64,000 nt of DNA from Nautilus pompilius (Eukaryota > Mollusca > Cephalopoda > Nautilida > Nautilidae): NCBI GenBank assembly GCA_018389105.1, contig JACATO010002186.1:1626501-1690500 (forward strand), written 5' to 3'. Made by a program: the position numbers and the translations under genes. Below are positions 1-12,600 of this stretch, piece by piece (within the stretch, counting starts at the first letter, position 1; the number at the start of each line of letters is the position of its first letter). The notes under the pieces are model-generated. The model worked only from the letters and a program-made list of their open reading frames with translations. It was not told where the DNA came from and did no database searches.

Positions 1-26
1 TGAATACACTGGTGAACATGCCCTCT

Positions 27-57
27 CTCTCTGTCTGTCTGTCTGTCTGTCTCTGTC

Positions 58-91
<34 letters not shown>
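27..91. repeat. (TGTC)n then (GA)n microsatellite
   Basis: Runs of CTGT/TGTC units followed by TGTG and about 14 GA units, read directly. Confidence 0.9.
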
Positions 92-95
<4 letters not shown>

Positions 96-914
96 AATTT
101 TCTCCTTATTTGTGATGATATGAAGATACTGACTACCTCACTTAACCAAATCAATTTCAAGTAAATGACATCAGGATTCTGGGTCAGGTCCCTGTACTGA
201 TTTAAACCTAAAAATTATGTAACTATGCTTTATTAGAAATCTCAAACCAGTCCTCAGTGATCAGACCTTTTCTATCCTTCTATTGATTAAATAGTTTTTT
301 AAAGTGCTTTTGTTTATCTCTCTCAATACTAATTTGCATACATTCTAAACATATTTTGTTCTGTAAGCCTGGCTGCAGATCTTCAGTTTTTTTCCCTTCT
401 ATTTCCATGTGTGAGTGTTGAAGATGAATGCTACATCATCTAAGAATGTACAGCTACATCATGTATATTTTTCTTTGGTATCATCGTTTTCTCATTTCAA
501 CATTTTTGTTTTATTTTTTGGGTATAAATTTTAAGTTTTAATTGTCCCATATTTGATTGTTAGGATGTACATATCAACCACCCAAGCAACACAAAGGAAA
601 AGAAAATAAATAAAAGAAGAAATTTTGGAAAAACAGCCATGCATAAAATTCACTTTCTAGTTACGATCCTGCAATGAATTTGAGAGAAATAGAAGAAAAA
701 AAAAACATTTTACTGTAGATCAGCTCTCAAACAGGGATCCTACAATCTGATCAGGATTCATTCTGAGGATCCATCTTTCTTCTAACCAACAGAAAAATCT
801 TCACAGAAATTTTCAATAAGCTTCACCTGTCATGAACTGGGAAGCCAATAGCCATCTTCGAGCTGTCTGCATCTGCTGCTCAAAAATGTTTACTAGCAAA
901 AAGGCTCCAGCTAT

Positions 915-1060
915 TTGGGCTAAAATTTTCATTTAAGTTTTTTCTAGCTGTGTGAATTTTCTCCAGCACTCTGGTTTCCTCTCACATCTAGAAATGAAGA
1001 GTTCCAGTAGGGACTTGCATCCGTGAATTCCCATGCTCAGTAAGTGCATGATCCATCACC
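915..1060 (+). repeat. SINE fragment, family A (central part)
   Basis: Shares the central block TTTCCTC-CACATCTA-AAATGAAGAGTTC with the longer copies at 12181 and 23586. No tRNA-like head is visible. Confidence 0.5.
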
Positions 1061-1822
1061 TCATAAGAAAAATTGAGATCTGCAACTCCCTATAACCAGG
1101 AAAGCACATGGGAGGAGGAGGTGGAAGCTATTTAACAAACCAAACCATGGTCTTTCGTATCCCCAGTAATTTTACTTCCTATTCTGGTAGTCTATTAAAT
1201 AACTTAGAAAGAAAAAAAGGGTTATTTGAACAAAAAAAAAAAATACATTACATAGTCCTTTGCAGTTTAATATTGTCATAAATTTTGAATTTTCATCGGA
1301 CTGGCTGCAGAGAGTTCTGTTAATCTCTACTGATGCTGTTGATAAATGTGTGCACAAAGATGCTTTTGAATATCCAAAGAAAATAACAAGATCTATTTGA
1401 AAGTAGTTCTTTATGCTGATTCCTACTTTGCTTCTTTACTCTTTTTCATTTTTCGTAAAGTTAAATCATTAGGCATGATTTATTCTTCATTGGAATATAA
1501 ACTTGGTATATTGTATAGGATTTTATGGATGGAAGTGTGAAATGGAAAAGTCAATTAATCCCTGTAGTGAGATAACAATGAGTTTCTTTTAAAACAGTTT
1601 CACAAAAACCTTTGTAAGCTGCTTCCCATCAGTATGTAAATAAGCATGCATAACTATTCCATCTCATCATCATTATTGCTGGGCATGTGGTCAGTGTTCT
1701 AATATATATCATACATACATGTAGACCATTTGATGTAGCTGGGTGACTGTGGATCTTTGATAATCTGATGCAAGAAAAGGAACTTTCAGAAAATCTAATG
1801 CTGAAACCACAAGTGAACTTAC

Positions 1823-2017
1823 GTTTCTGAAGGCATTTAAATCATCCCGCATTGCCAACTTCCAGGCATTCTGTAAAATCTCCACCAGATATTCAAGAAC
1901 ACCATCAAATGTGTTTTCATCAGGCTCATGCAGATTCTGGAAGACTTCATATAAAAGGTGTTTTTCACAACTGACGCAACAGTCAGCTCCATCAGCCACA
2001 TATCGAGAGAAAATCAG
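1823..2017 (-). CDS. RGS22: RGS22 exon 12 (RGS domain 2)
   Basis: 195 bases, 65 codons, phase 0 at both ends, residues 760-824. It encodes LIFSRYVADGADCCVSC and later LEYLVEILQNAWKLAMRDD, matching the end of the second RGS domain. The acceptor is CATTCCAG and the donor AAC|GTAAGT. It is separated from exon 11 by a 13.4-kb intron. This is the last exon I can place before the left edge. Confidence 0.92.
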
Positions 2018-3594
2018 CTGGAATGCAAAAGTGAGCCAATTCATGTGATGTTAAATAATAAGAAATGGCTACTTTATAATACTTAAATATGCTCAGAAGA
2101 AAACACCTTTCTCTTTGTGGACTAGTGGCCATGACTGATGATATAAAATGCTAAACTTTCAGTTTCAGATTCAATGCTAAAAAAAAGATGGCCGCATACT
2201 TTCTAGTAATTTTTTAAAAAGTAACATAAAAGATAAACAATGCAAGCCATACGGAATCTATTAGAGATGATCACAGTAGATGTCACATCTCCATTTTCAG
2301 TATCTTCCGACCTAAATTACGCATCATTATATTACTACACTGACAGCATATTACACACATCACTGGAGTTAATGACGCAAACCTTCCCCATGTCATTTGC
2401 CAATCACTATAACCAATCTTTAAGGCAAAGACAGCAGCCCCATTCATGTACGTAGTATGTAAAGTGCATTTCAAATATGTTTTCAGACACGTTTCCTTGT
2501 TAGAAAGGTGTTAATAAAATAATGAAATCTTAATGGTCTAGCAAAATGGGGCGGACTTTAGTTAGATACCAACTGTACTGGTACACTATGTTTCAGAACT
2601 GTACTGCAACAAGTTAGTTCACTGTATTTGTACAGGTATCTTCAAGTTATTGCCATAGTCAGAGCTGGCATAATATCTCGTTCTAAAATTTTCATCAAAG
2701 TTGCTAAATTACAACTTAACATATTTCCATTCTTCTACCACTTCCTTGTAAGCCATACAAAAATAAAAGGAAAAATAGGACAAACTGCCATTTTTTGCAG
2801 ATTTCACAAAATAAACACACACTTCTCATCTAAAAAAGCAAAACAAATTTTTTTTTGTTTTTTTTTGTTTTGCAGGAAAGAAAATGTGCTGCAAAATTTA
2901 GAGGAAACAAAAACAGCACGTGGCATGGAACAGTGCAGATTCACCAGGTTATCCTTGTGTCCGACCACTGCTATAGCTTTGTTTAGAACCTAGAAAGTTT
3001 TCCCATGCAATATGACCACCTTCTGAAGAGACAGCTGCTGATGGTGCTTTAAACTAAATCAGATTAAATTAAATAAACCCACATTTCAAGATTAAAACCA
3101 CATTTATTTCAATTAACCAAAACCAGACTTAAGTTCAGTTTGTTCTTTTTGGTTTAGTGTGTGAGTGCAGATGATTTTTAAAATTGAAATTGGTATTCAG
3201 ATTCTTTTTAAAAGATGTAATTGCAAAATTTCACAAGCAATTTTTTTCAAGTAAAAAAACCAGAAACAGTCTATTGCATACTGTTATTTTTTCCAGCGAT
3301 CTAAAGATTTCAAGAAAGAGGAAACATAGATTTACCCTGTGTTAATAACAGAGTAAGTGTCAAACTAGTGATAGCTGAATTGTAAAAAAAAATAAAATAG
3401 TTTTGATGAATTGTCTTTGAAAAACAACAACAAACTTCTAATGATTTAATGCCCTGAAGCAAAATTTAAAAAAGCTAGTGTGATTGGTTTTATGAATCTA
3501 GTTCATGATGTTTCCATTTAAATATCCATTATTTTAACACATAACAGTGTTATATCTGAACTTAGATTACAAGAGAGAGAGAGAGAGAGATGGG

Positions 3595-3625
<31 letters not shown>

Positions 3626-6600
3626 GGAGAGAGAGAGAGCACAAAGATGTAATTTGAACATAGACCTGAGTAAATGCTAATAAAAGAACAAAAGAACTAA
3701 TTTTATTTCAGCTGGAAGAACTTAGGCAGTAAATGCAGAAGGGAAATGGTGGCCAGGCTATTGGAAGTAACTTCATGGGGCTGGCCAGCAGAAATGTTTA
3801 AGTGCTTGCAGCTGTTTGGGCAAGAAACAAAAAGGGTTTGGGATGTTTAGAAATAAGAGGAAAGTAGACACTGGCTTTACTTTTTTTCCAGCCTCATAAA
3901 CATGGTATAAAATGTTTGTTGTTGTTGCTGCTTTCTTTAAATGGACATGTCCAAAAACTGGAAAAAGCAATTCATGGATATCCTCAAAAAGTAGAAAAAG
4001 TAATTTTTTGTTGTTTTTCTTTAGTGATATGCAAGCACCTACTCTCAAGAAAGAATCCATCAATATTTGTGTCATACACTCACAGGAATATTTAATAGTA
4101 ATCAGTAAGTTTATGTACAGGTTAGTATCACAGGATATATTATAAAGGCATTTCTACTGGTAAGATCATATATATATAAAAACGATCTACTGCCTCTTTG
4201 TTCTGAAAAATGAAGTCTGCTAAGTTTAAGCATTAAACCAGAAGAAATTAATGTGAAATATAACAGAAACAATTCAACAAAATTTAAGAAGCCATCTACT
4301 GAATTTTAAAACAGAAGATATTGAACAATGTTTTGTTTAAGAATGATCTCCATATGAGTGTTTATTTATCAAAAAAAAAAAAGCTTGGAACTTTTATTTC
4401 TGTTGCCCAAAGCAGCATGTTATCCATGCATTTTATATAATGACTTCGATTAATTCACCTCCTCTCCCAATTTTGGTATTGGTGGGCACACGCCCCAATT
4501 TATTTTAAGACCATATCCAGACCTGGTCTATATAGGGGGGCCTAAACTAGGACTTGTGTGATTCATTTAATTTGTTCTTGTGGGATTTGTCAAGTATTAG
4601 ACATAATTTCATATTCATTCTGGTTCCTTTTTTGAATATTATAATTGGATTTTATTATTTCTTTCTTTCATTATTATTATTCAAGTAGAGTTTATAAACA
4701 GATACTTTTTGTTTTTGTTCTTTATTCATTATCTAAATTCACAAAGTTTGGATTTTTAAAATAAATAATGAAAATACAAAAAATCTTTTCATTGTAACAC
4801 CTGCAACATCCTTTATGTAACATAAGAAACATAATGATTAGCCTACTTTTCTACACGGGCCACTGTGCCAACAGTTTTATTCAGGGAGGAGTAGGCAGTT
4901 CGAGAGGGGCCCAGATACTTTTCAGTAGCTAGCAACGCCTCTGTCTCCCACTAGCAAGTTTTCTGTCAACTGAGCTAAATCCAAGAAAAAATGTACAGAT
5001 GTCTTTGTTCTTCAGAGCATGGCTTACATACATACGAAGTGTGTATGTGTATATATTAGAAACACCAGATATAGAGTTTTTGTGTTAACATTCAAAATAT
5101 CAACAAAATGAATTTAAAAAAAAAACAAAACAAAAAAGTCTCATCTACTTTTTGAATGTACGAAAGATATTTCATTATCCAACATAAACAAATCCATGAA
5201 ATTTTCTTTTTAAAAAGAGTCTGCTGCTTGGATTCCACAACTCATAGTATGCATATAATCAATTTAATGTAAAATACTGAATCAAGATTAAAAACAACAA
5301 ATAATTGTACCTACTTACTGATCTGTGCCCTCTGAACTTGCTTGGTTTGCTCATGATCAAACGAAATGACTCAAGTCTACTAGGTGAGCAGAAAACTGAT
5401 GACAAGTCTTCTGTTAAGCTTAACTAGTCTAAAATAATGACTCTTTGCTCTTTTAAACCCACCACTCTCCAAAATTCCAAATAATTCATCTACTTTAAAA
5501 CACTCAATGCCTTTACATATCTAAAACAAGACTTTAGTTTCAAAGAATCAGAAACAAAACTGAGTAATTGTAATTGTTTTAGATGATTTCAATATTTAAA
5601 CGACTGAAGTTAGAGAAGCATCCTTGAGAATGGGTGATGGATGCATTATATTAGTACGCAATATTATGTTAAATAAGGATCCAAAGCCTGTACAGCATAT
5701 TCCAAACTGGGCCTAACTAGAATTACAAGGAGACAAAAAGCCATAAGAAAATGTTTATTAATACAATGTGTAAATCAATTCACATGAGCACTATTAAATA
5801 CTACTAGAAACAATTAAATCCACTCTTTTTTTTTTACATATATATATGTATATCCTAATATCAAGCTTTGTGAATTGCTTACCCTGTATATAATCTTATT
5901 TTTAATTGATGACAGCTGAAACCTTTTTATATTGCATGCTAAAAAATCCTAAATATATTCAAAAACTTCTGCTAAGCAGCCTCTCAAATGTCTATAAACT
6001 GAATTAAGATGATTTAGAATTCGTAATTACTTTCAATATTTGAACGACTTGTACTGGCTGGTTCTGTTCTAGTACCAAAATGTTTAAATTTTAGGTTTTC
6101 ACAACTACCACCCGATTATTCTGAAACTCACACAAATTTACTTCCATTGTACCTAGACAAAGTTGTTTCTAAACACTTGTTGATGGATGTTACAAGAGTT
6201 GTCTTAGTAACAGGAAATGAATGTTTTCTATGCCAAAAACAGTTTTTAAATAATTATCCAAATAATAGTTATCGTTAAAAAGGCTGACAAAAATGAAACT
6301 TTATAGAGCTAATATGTGAACAATGAATAAAAGGTCATTGTAATAAATTTTCTAATGATTTTCTTTTTTAGGTTTGTGATATTGGTTATATTATAAAAAT
6401 TAATATTTTTTTTGCATACATACATATATATGTACAAATTCAGGAGTTTGTCAATTATTCCATTGCATTAGGCATTGTTTAGATACTTCACAGACTTCTA
6501 ATACTGATTACTGTTTGTATTTATATGAAGCTGATTACAGTTCTTCTGATATAAATTAAAATAAGAGATGGCCAATTTGTCTGTTTTCTACCAAAGAAAG

Positions 6601-9600
6601 AAAAAAAACGCCTCAACAAACATTTCTTTGCAGCTCTCCTAGCCTGCAGTTTCAAATAATTTCTCAAAGTTAGATCTTATTTGTTCAGAATGGTTTTATT
6701 GTAAGTCTGCGCCATCTTGCTAAAGTTAGTTATAGTCGAAAATTGGAACACCACTACTTTCAAGATTTTATCTTAGGGTAGACAAACAGTTTGAAAAGGA
6801 CATCTGCATGTTCATCAGCTGCCAGACTGAGATAGACAGAGGAAGTTGCAAACAATTCTAAGCTGTTTTCAAGAACCAGTGGCGGTTGTTTTGATAGAAA
6901 CTTAAAACTACATAACAAAGATAAACCTTCAACTTGATACATTAGGTGCTAAGCATTGCCCCTGAGGGATCTAGTGTGATTGCTGTGTGTAGTTATCAAA
7001 TTCTACTTAATACTCAAAGGTTCAGTGCATGTTAATGGCATTTTTCAAAAAGTTATCAGTGTAATGCATATGTACAGTTAGCTTTAAATGATCTAAATCA
7101 CATGATATTAACTGATGGATGGGTTTGTTTATTAACCTGGTAAAAATACAGTAGATAACAACCTTAACAAGAATTATTTTTCCCTATGATTGCTCTTTCG
7201 CATAAATGAAAAAGAAATCCAATAAAACATTTGTAAAAGCTCTGAATTTTTTGGATACTAATGAAGAGGTATAAAAACATCACTTTAAATTGCCACAGGC
7301 ACACAGGAAAGTCCATTATGGTCTATGATTTTAAACTCCTGTTGGTCAACACCAGTAGATCAGTGTTACCAAACCCTTAATAATAATATTACACATCTGA
7401 ATTATCTCAAGTTCTTTTTTGTAAGCAACATTTACAAAGCTTCTTGCTTTAATTTGTGTGTAGAGTCATGGCCAAAAGTTTTCCTCACTCTAAAATATTC
7501 TAATTTTATTTGATAAAGAAAAATTAAACTTGTAGAATTGTCATAATACTGCTACATTAGCATTACACATAATTAATGAGAAAATAACCAAAATTTTTAA
7601 AATGTGACAATTTGATATCTAACGTTTTAGATCATGATTTCTGCAAAGATGTTATAAATTATGACAATGAAATTCAATTAGAAGTATTCAAAAGCAGACA
7701 TTTAGAAGTGGTAATGGGTAGAGTCAGATCCATAGACAGCAGAGTCCAGGAGAAGGGAAGAGACAGGCAAATCTCAGAGGGGACAGAACTGAGTGACTAA
7801 CACAAATTTAACACTGGTGTAAAGTTGTTAATTTTTATGAATGAAATGAAATGTCAAACAGACTGTTTTTTTAAATTTCTAGACACATACCCCAATAATT
7901 TAAACTAGTGTTCTGATAATACATTCAGAAAAGTTGGAAACACTTATGGTTCTTTGCAAACTTTCTCAAGAACTCATTAATAACCAAATCTCTGGTTCTT
8001 TGTCATTTGAAAGATATCAAGACTAAGTTACTTTGTCTTTATTGTGCCATTATTTTTCTATGTAGATCAGTGGTTCTCAACCGCGGCCCTCAACCTCCTG
8101 CTTTGCGGCCCGTATAGCAAAGTTGCCAAAAAAATTAAGGCTAACAATATCATATTAAAACGGTCAGAATTTCGCAAAGTTATTGATTTATTAATTGTAC
8201 TGTACATAAGTTGTATAATTCAGTAATTATAATAATCATTTAATTCATTATGTTTCATCTTGAAGGTGCTAATCTAGACACGTCTAAGCTACTTTCAATT
8301 GATGCAGATGGCTCGCCGTCTATGCTTGGACAAAAAGATGGACTTTGAGGACAAATTGCCTCATAGCGAAAAGAGGACGAGCTAACTCCTACCACCACTG
8401 TATTGTACACCAAGAAAATCTTATTGCTAAGTCAGTGAAAATGGTCCATGTTACTGGAACTGCCATATCTATTGTAAAGTGGATTCGTACAAGTGCTCTC
8501 AACCATTGTGATTTCAAGCAGTTTTTGGCAGATATCGAATGTGAACACAGAGATGTGGTGATGTTCACTGCTGTTCGATGGTTAAGCCGTGCCGCATGCC
8601 TCAAAAGATTTTATGAACTTCTACCTAAAATTCGAGATTTTGTTGAAGTGAAAAAGGCTAGTTTCCCTGAGCTTGATAGTGGCAAATGGCGAGCTGACTT
8701 GGCGTTCATGGTAGACATTACTACTCATCTTTCAGAATTGAGTCATATTTTGCAGGGTAAGGATAAGCTCTGCCATGAAATGTACAGCACAGTATTAGCT
8801 TTCATTGCAAAACTCCGTCTTTGGAATTCACAGATTTCACAAGGTATTACTACTCATTTTCCTTCACTTTCCAGCCACCAGAAAGATGGCTTGTATGGAC
8901 AGTACAGTAGGATCTTTAGCGACTTGACTGAAGACTTTGAATGGCGTTTTGCTGATATCAAGGAGTGCCTTCCTCTGATAAAAATTTTTTCTGTTCCTTT
9001 GGAAGTGGATGCAGCTGCAAGTCCTGATGTGTTCCAAATGGAGCTGCTCAATTTGCAGTCAGACCAGGAGCTCACTGCTGTATTCAAGGCTAATCATCTG
9101 CTTGATTTTTGGAGTCGAGTTCCGGAAGAAAAGTATCCTCATTTGATTGCAAATGCACATAAATATGCTTCAGTTTTCGCATCAACTTGTGTGTGTGAAG
9201 CACTCTTCAGCAAGCTTGTGCGAATCAAAACCAAGTATCGTAGTAGATTGACTGATGACCACGTAAAAATTCTATTGCGCGTAGCTTCGTCCTCCATTAC
9301 GCCTCAGTTTAGGAAATTGGTTGAAGGTCAAAAGCAGCATCAAATTTTGCATTAAATATGTAACTACAGTTTGTATGTTTATTTTATTTCATGCTAATAA
9401 AGGTTTATCTGAATTTTTATGTACAAATTTTAGCAAAATTTCTTTATTATTTTTTTAGTTTTTGGTGTGGCCCTCTAGTGCAATGTTGGTTCTGAATTTG
9501 GCCCTATATTCAAAAAGGTTGAGAACCACTGATGTAGATGATCAATTCTTGCCAGTGTTGAAAAAGATAACTTACAAAAAGCTGTCAAGCAAGGCAGAGA

Positions 9601-12600
9601 CACAATGGATGCAACAATCTGGCACATTAGCATAAGTGTATTCCATTGCTTGAAGAAGTCTTTATCAAAGACTCAATTTGTTGTGGCAGCAATGAATGTG
9701 CATTTCCTGTCCTGGTATCACTTGGCAATTAAAACTCTTCTTTTCACCCAATGGAAATAGAGTATCAATCCAAGAATGTTTCTGATATAAGTGTGACATT
9801 GCTGAATGCATCAAATAGTCAACCATTTTAAGAGAAGCAACATTATAGACAGACCTTGCGAGAGAAACAAATTCCTGGACAGGCATTAAATTTTCTCGGG
9901 GTGGGGGGGTAGGGTTAGGATTAGGTCTGATGCAATTGAGCCATGCTCCCACCTGCAACTAAAAGACTCAGGCCATGACACTTGTGGTAGCCCACCACAA
10001 GGACTGGACAGCGACTTTGGCTGGATGCACACTAGCCAGCTTGGCTCTAGGCCAACTTGAGCACCAAAAAATTGGTGCAGGGGGCTATAGGCCCCATGAG
10101 AGATTTACGAAGGTGGGCCCGCTTTGCATAAAATGAGGGGGTTGTTACATTGAGGGCGGGGGCCCGCCCATGCCAACATGTGTGATTATAGATGTGTTCT
10201 AGTCATACTGATGACCTGATAAAACACTGCTTTCCACTTTTCATCACTGTCTGCAACACCATGACCAGTTATGGACATTACAATATAATCCATTAGATTT
10301 TGTTTGTACTGCATCATTAACCAGGTGGCAGTTTATCCACAGTGTCTTTTCCAATTAAGTTTTGAGTTTCTTCAAAGGTATCCAAAAAAGCAGCATTATT
10401 TTGCATCTCCATAATTACTTGGGAAATATCATCACTCAAGTCCATGGGTTGTTTAGCATTGGAGTTGCAACATTGTAACAATTTTTCAAATGAAGCCAAC
10501 ATATCAAGTATCCTGCACATGTGAATGGTAAGTAAAAAAAAAAAAAAAAAAAAATTTTCTCTGGGTGAGAATTACCTTCAGAACAGCAGCTTGGGCAATC
10601 ATCTCACCATCAAAATCCTGTAAACTCTCAACCTCCAAAAAAAGTTCTAAAATGGATGGTTGATTTGAAAGTCATCTCATGATAATGTCTAAAAGACCAG
10701 ACCAACATGCTTCCAGGATTAGTTTCAGTCTAGTACTCTGATAAAACAACACTGATTTTGAATCTGATAAGAAAATGTACAAATTCTGCAGTAACTAGTG
10801 TTAGTTCACATACTTTAATAAAGCCTAGCCAAACTTTTAAATACAAGAACAAGTCTTAAGTTTAATTGATCTCGGATTCTGCTTCCCGACTTTTCACCTG
10901 ATCATACTGCTGCTCTAATTTTAGGTTATATTTAATAATTTATCCAAAATATTGTTCATCACTACCATCATTAATAAAACCATGACCATTGTAAATGAAT
11001 TTGCACTTAGAAAATAGTGTTCCCTTATTTGCTAATATTTAAATCATCTCAGAGTTGACTGACAGCTTGAAGAGAATTAGCCATGTCCTATAATTTTGAC
11101 AATGTTCGCAAACCTTTCAAATTTATGCTCTAATTTGATATCAATGACATTTGTGTAAATTGTAAATTAGACTGGTCCACCCTGGGAGTACTCAGCTTGA
11201 AATGGCTTTCACTGAAGTGAAGCACCCTCGTAAATGACATGCTATTTTCTGTTTGATAAATAATTATAAAGTGAAAGCAATAAATTCTCACCGATACCGA
11301 TAATCTGGTGCTAGAGCTCAGACTAGGATAATATTTAAAGCTTTAATTGTTATTTTAAATTTAATTTTCAGAATTTTATGGACCCCATGTACTTTAATCA
11401 AGAGACTGGAGCATTTGAAATTGTCAGCAAGGACAAGAAATACATGAGTAAGCAGATCAAAACTGCGATTCTTTCAGAGATGGCAAAGTCAAAACTGAGA
11501 GAGACAGTAATGAAGCAAAACTTCAAAAACATTTCATTGTTTTCAATGGAGCCACCACCAAAAGCAAAAGTGATGGAAATCAAGACAAATTTCACAGTCG
11601 AGGTCAGATATATTATAGTGCCATTACAAGGATGTATTACTGCTAACTAACTTCTTAAGAACATAGTGAACATACAATGTATTTTTTATTTTTAATTAAA
11701 ATCTCCCACCACTTCGGCAAATATAAACATTTAAAGTGCTAGAAATTTCGTAATTTATCCATAAATTAAAATTTGTAAAAAAAAAATTTTAACCTGTTTG
11801 TGACATCAAACGAATGAGAGAGGCTGAAGCAGTCAGTTATCAAACAAATGACAAAATACCACGTTTCTCCACTTTAGTCATATAGAAAGTCAACCATCTT
11901 TTCTAGACTGACCACACAGCACTTACTGTGTAGCTATTCCTGGAATTTACATTTTCTTCTCACTGCATTGTGTACATGTGTGTGTGTGTTTTCTTTATTC
12001 TCTATCTTGTGAGCTCCAGTTCCTTTTTTGTACTGATTTGATCACTCAACTTCTGTGCATTAATAGTAAACACCTCGGGAGAAAGTAAGCATTACACCAG
12101 GTTTCATTCAGTGGGTAGAGTTCTCAGGATTATTTAGTGCAGCCAACCAGTGCTGGCAATGACTGTAATAAAAAAAGTTAAGGCCAGTGTGGTGGTTAGT
12201 CTACTGGACTGCTACGGTCAGGAGTCCCAGTTTGATGCCCCATTGAGACCATCTTCATTTGGAATACCTCCTTAGTATAGTTTCTTCTGAATCTTCTTCA
12301 CCAGTCACCCAGCCATGTTGGTTTCCTCAGGAATCCCTCTAAAAATGAAGAGTTATAATATGGATTTTCAATAGGTCTGTTGGCTGTGCTGGTGACACCT
12401 GAACTAATTCAGGAAGAGTCTGGCCTCCCACCAAGTCCTATCTCAAAGGATAATAACAAGAGATCTCACTAGTGCCAGCAGCACAGAATTGTGTTTATGC
12501 ATGGCACTAGATGCTTACATTTGTAAAAAAAAAAAAAAAAAAAAAACATGTTCAGGAACATGACTGAATGGATTGTTAATTCAGTGGTTACAGGTTATGT

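Larger units (their letters stand above)
1..1822. other. RGS22 intron 12 (partial)
   Basis: No further RGS22 exon was recognised. It holds a (TGTC)n/(GA)n microsatellite at about 27-91 and a SINE fragment near 915-1060. The rest is A+T-rich with nothing recognisable. Confidence 0.7.

Noticed and set aside
2628-2993. 121-codon plus-strand frame
   Set aside because: Low-complexity A+T-rich intron with a poly(T) tract; no homology recognised.
9890-10160. G+C-rich stretch with GGGGCCCGCC-like runs
   Set aside because: Stands out in composition and may be an old repeat, but I found no second copy, ends or coding content in the window.
11378-11650. 90-codon plus-strand frame as an independent gene
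   Set aside because: It is the inverted copy of RGS22 exon 5 read through its donor into intron; no promoter or partner exon is visible on that strand.
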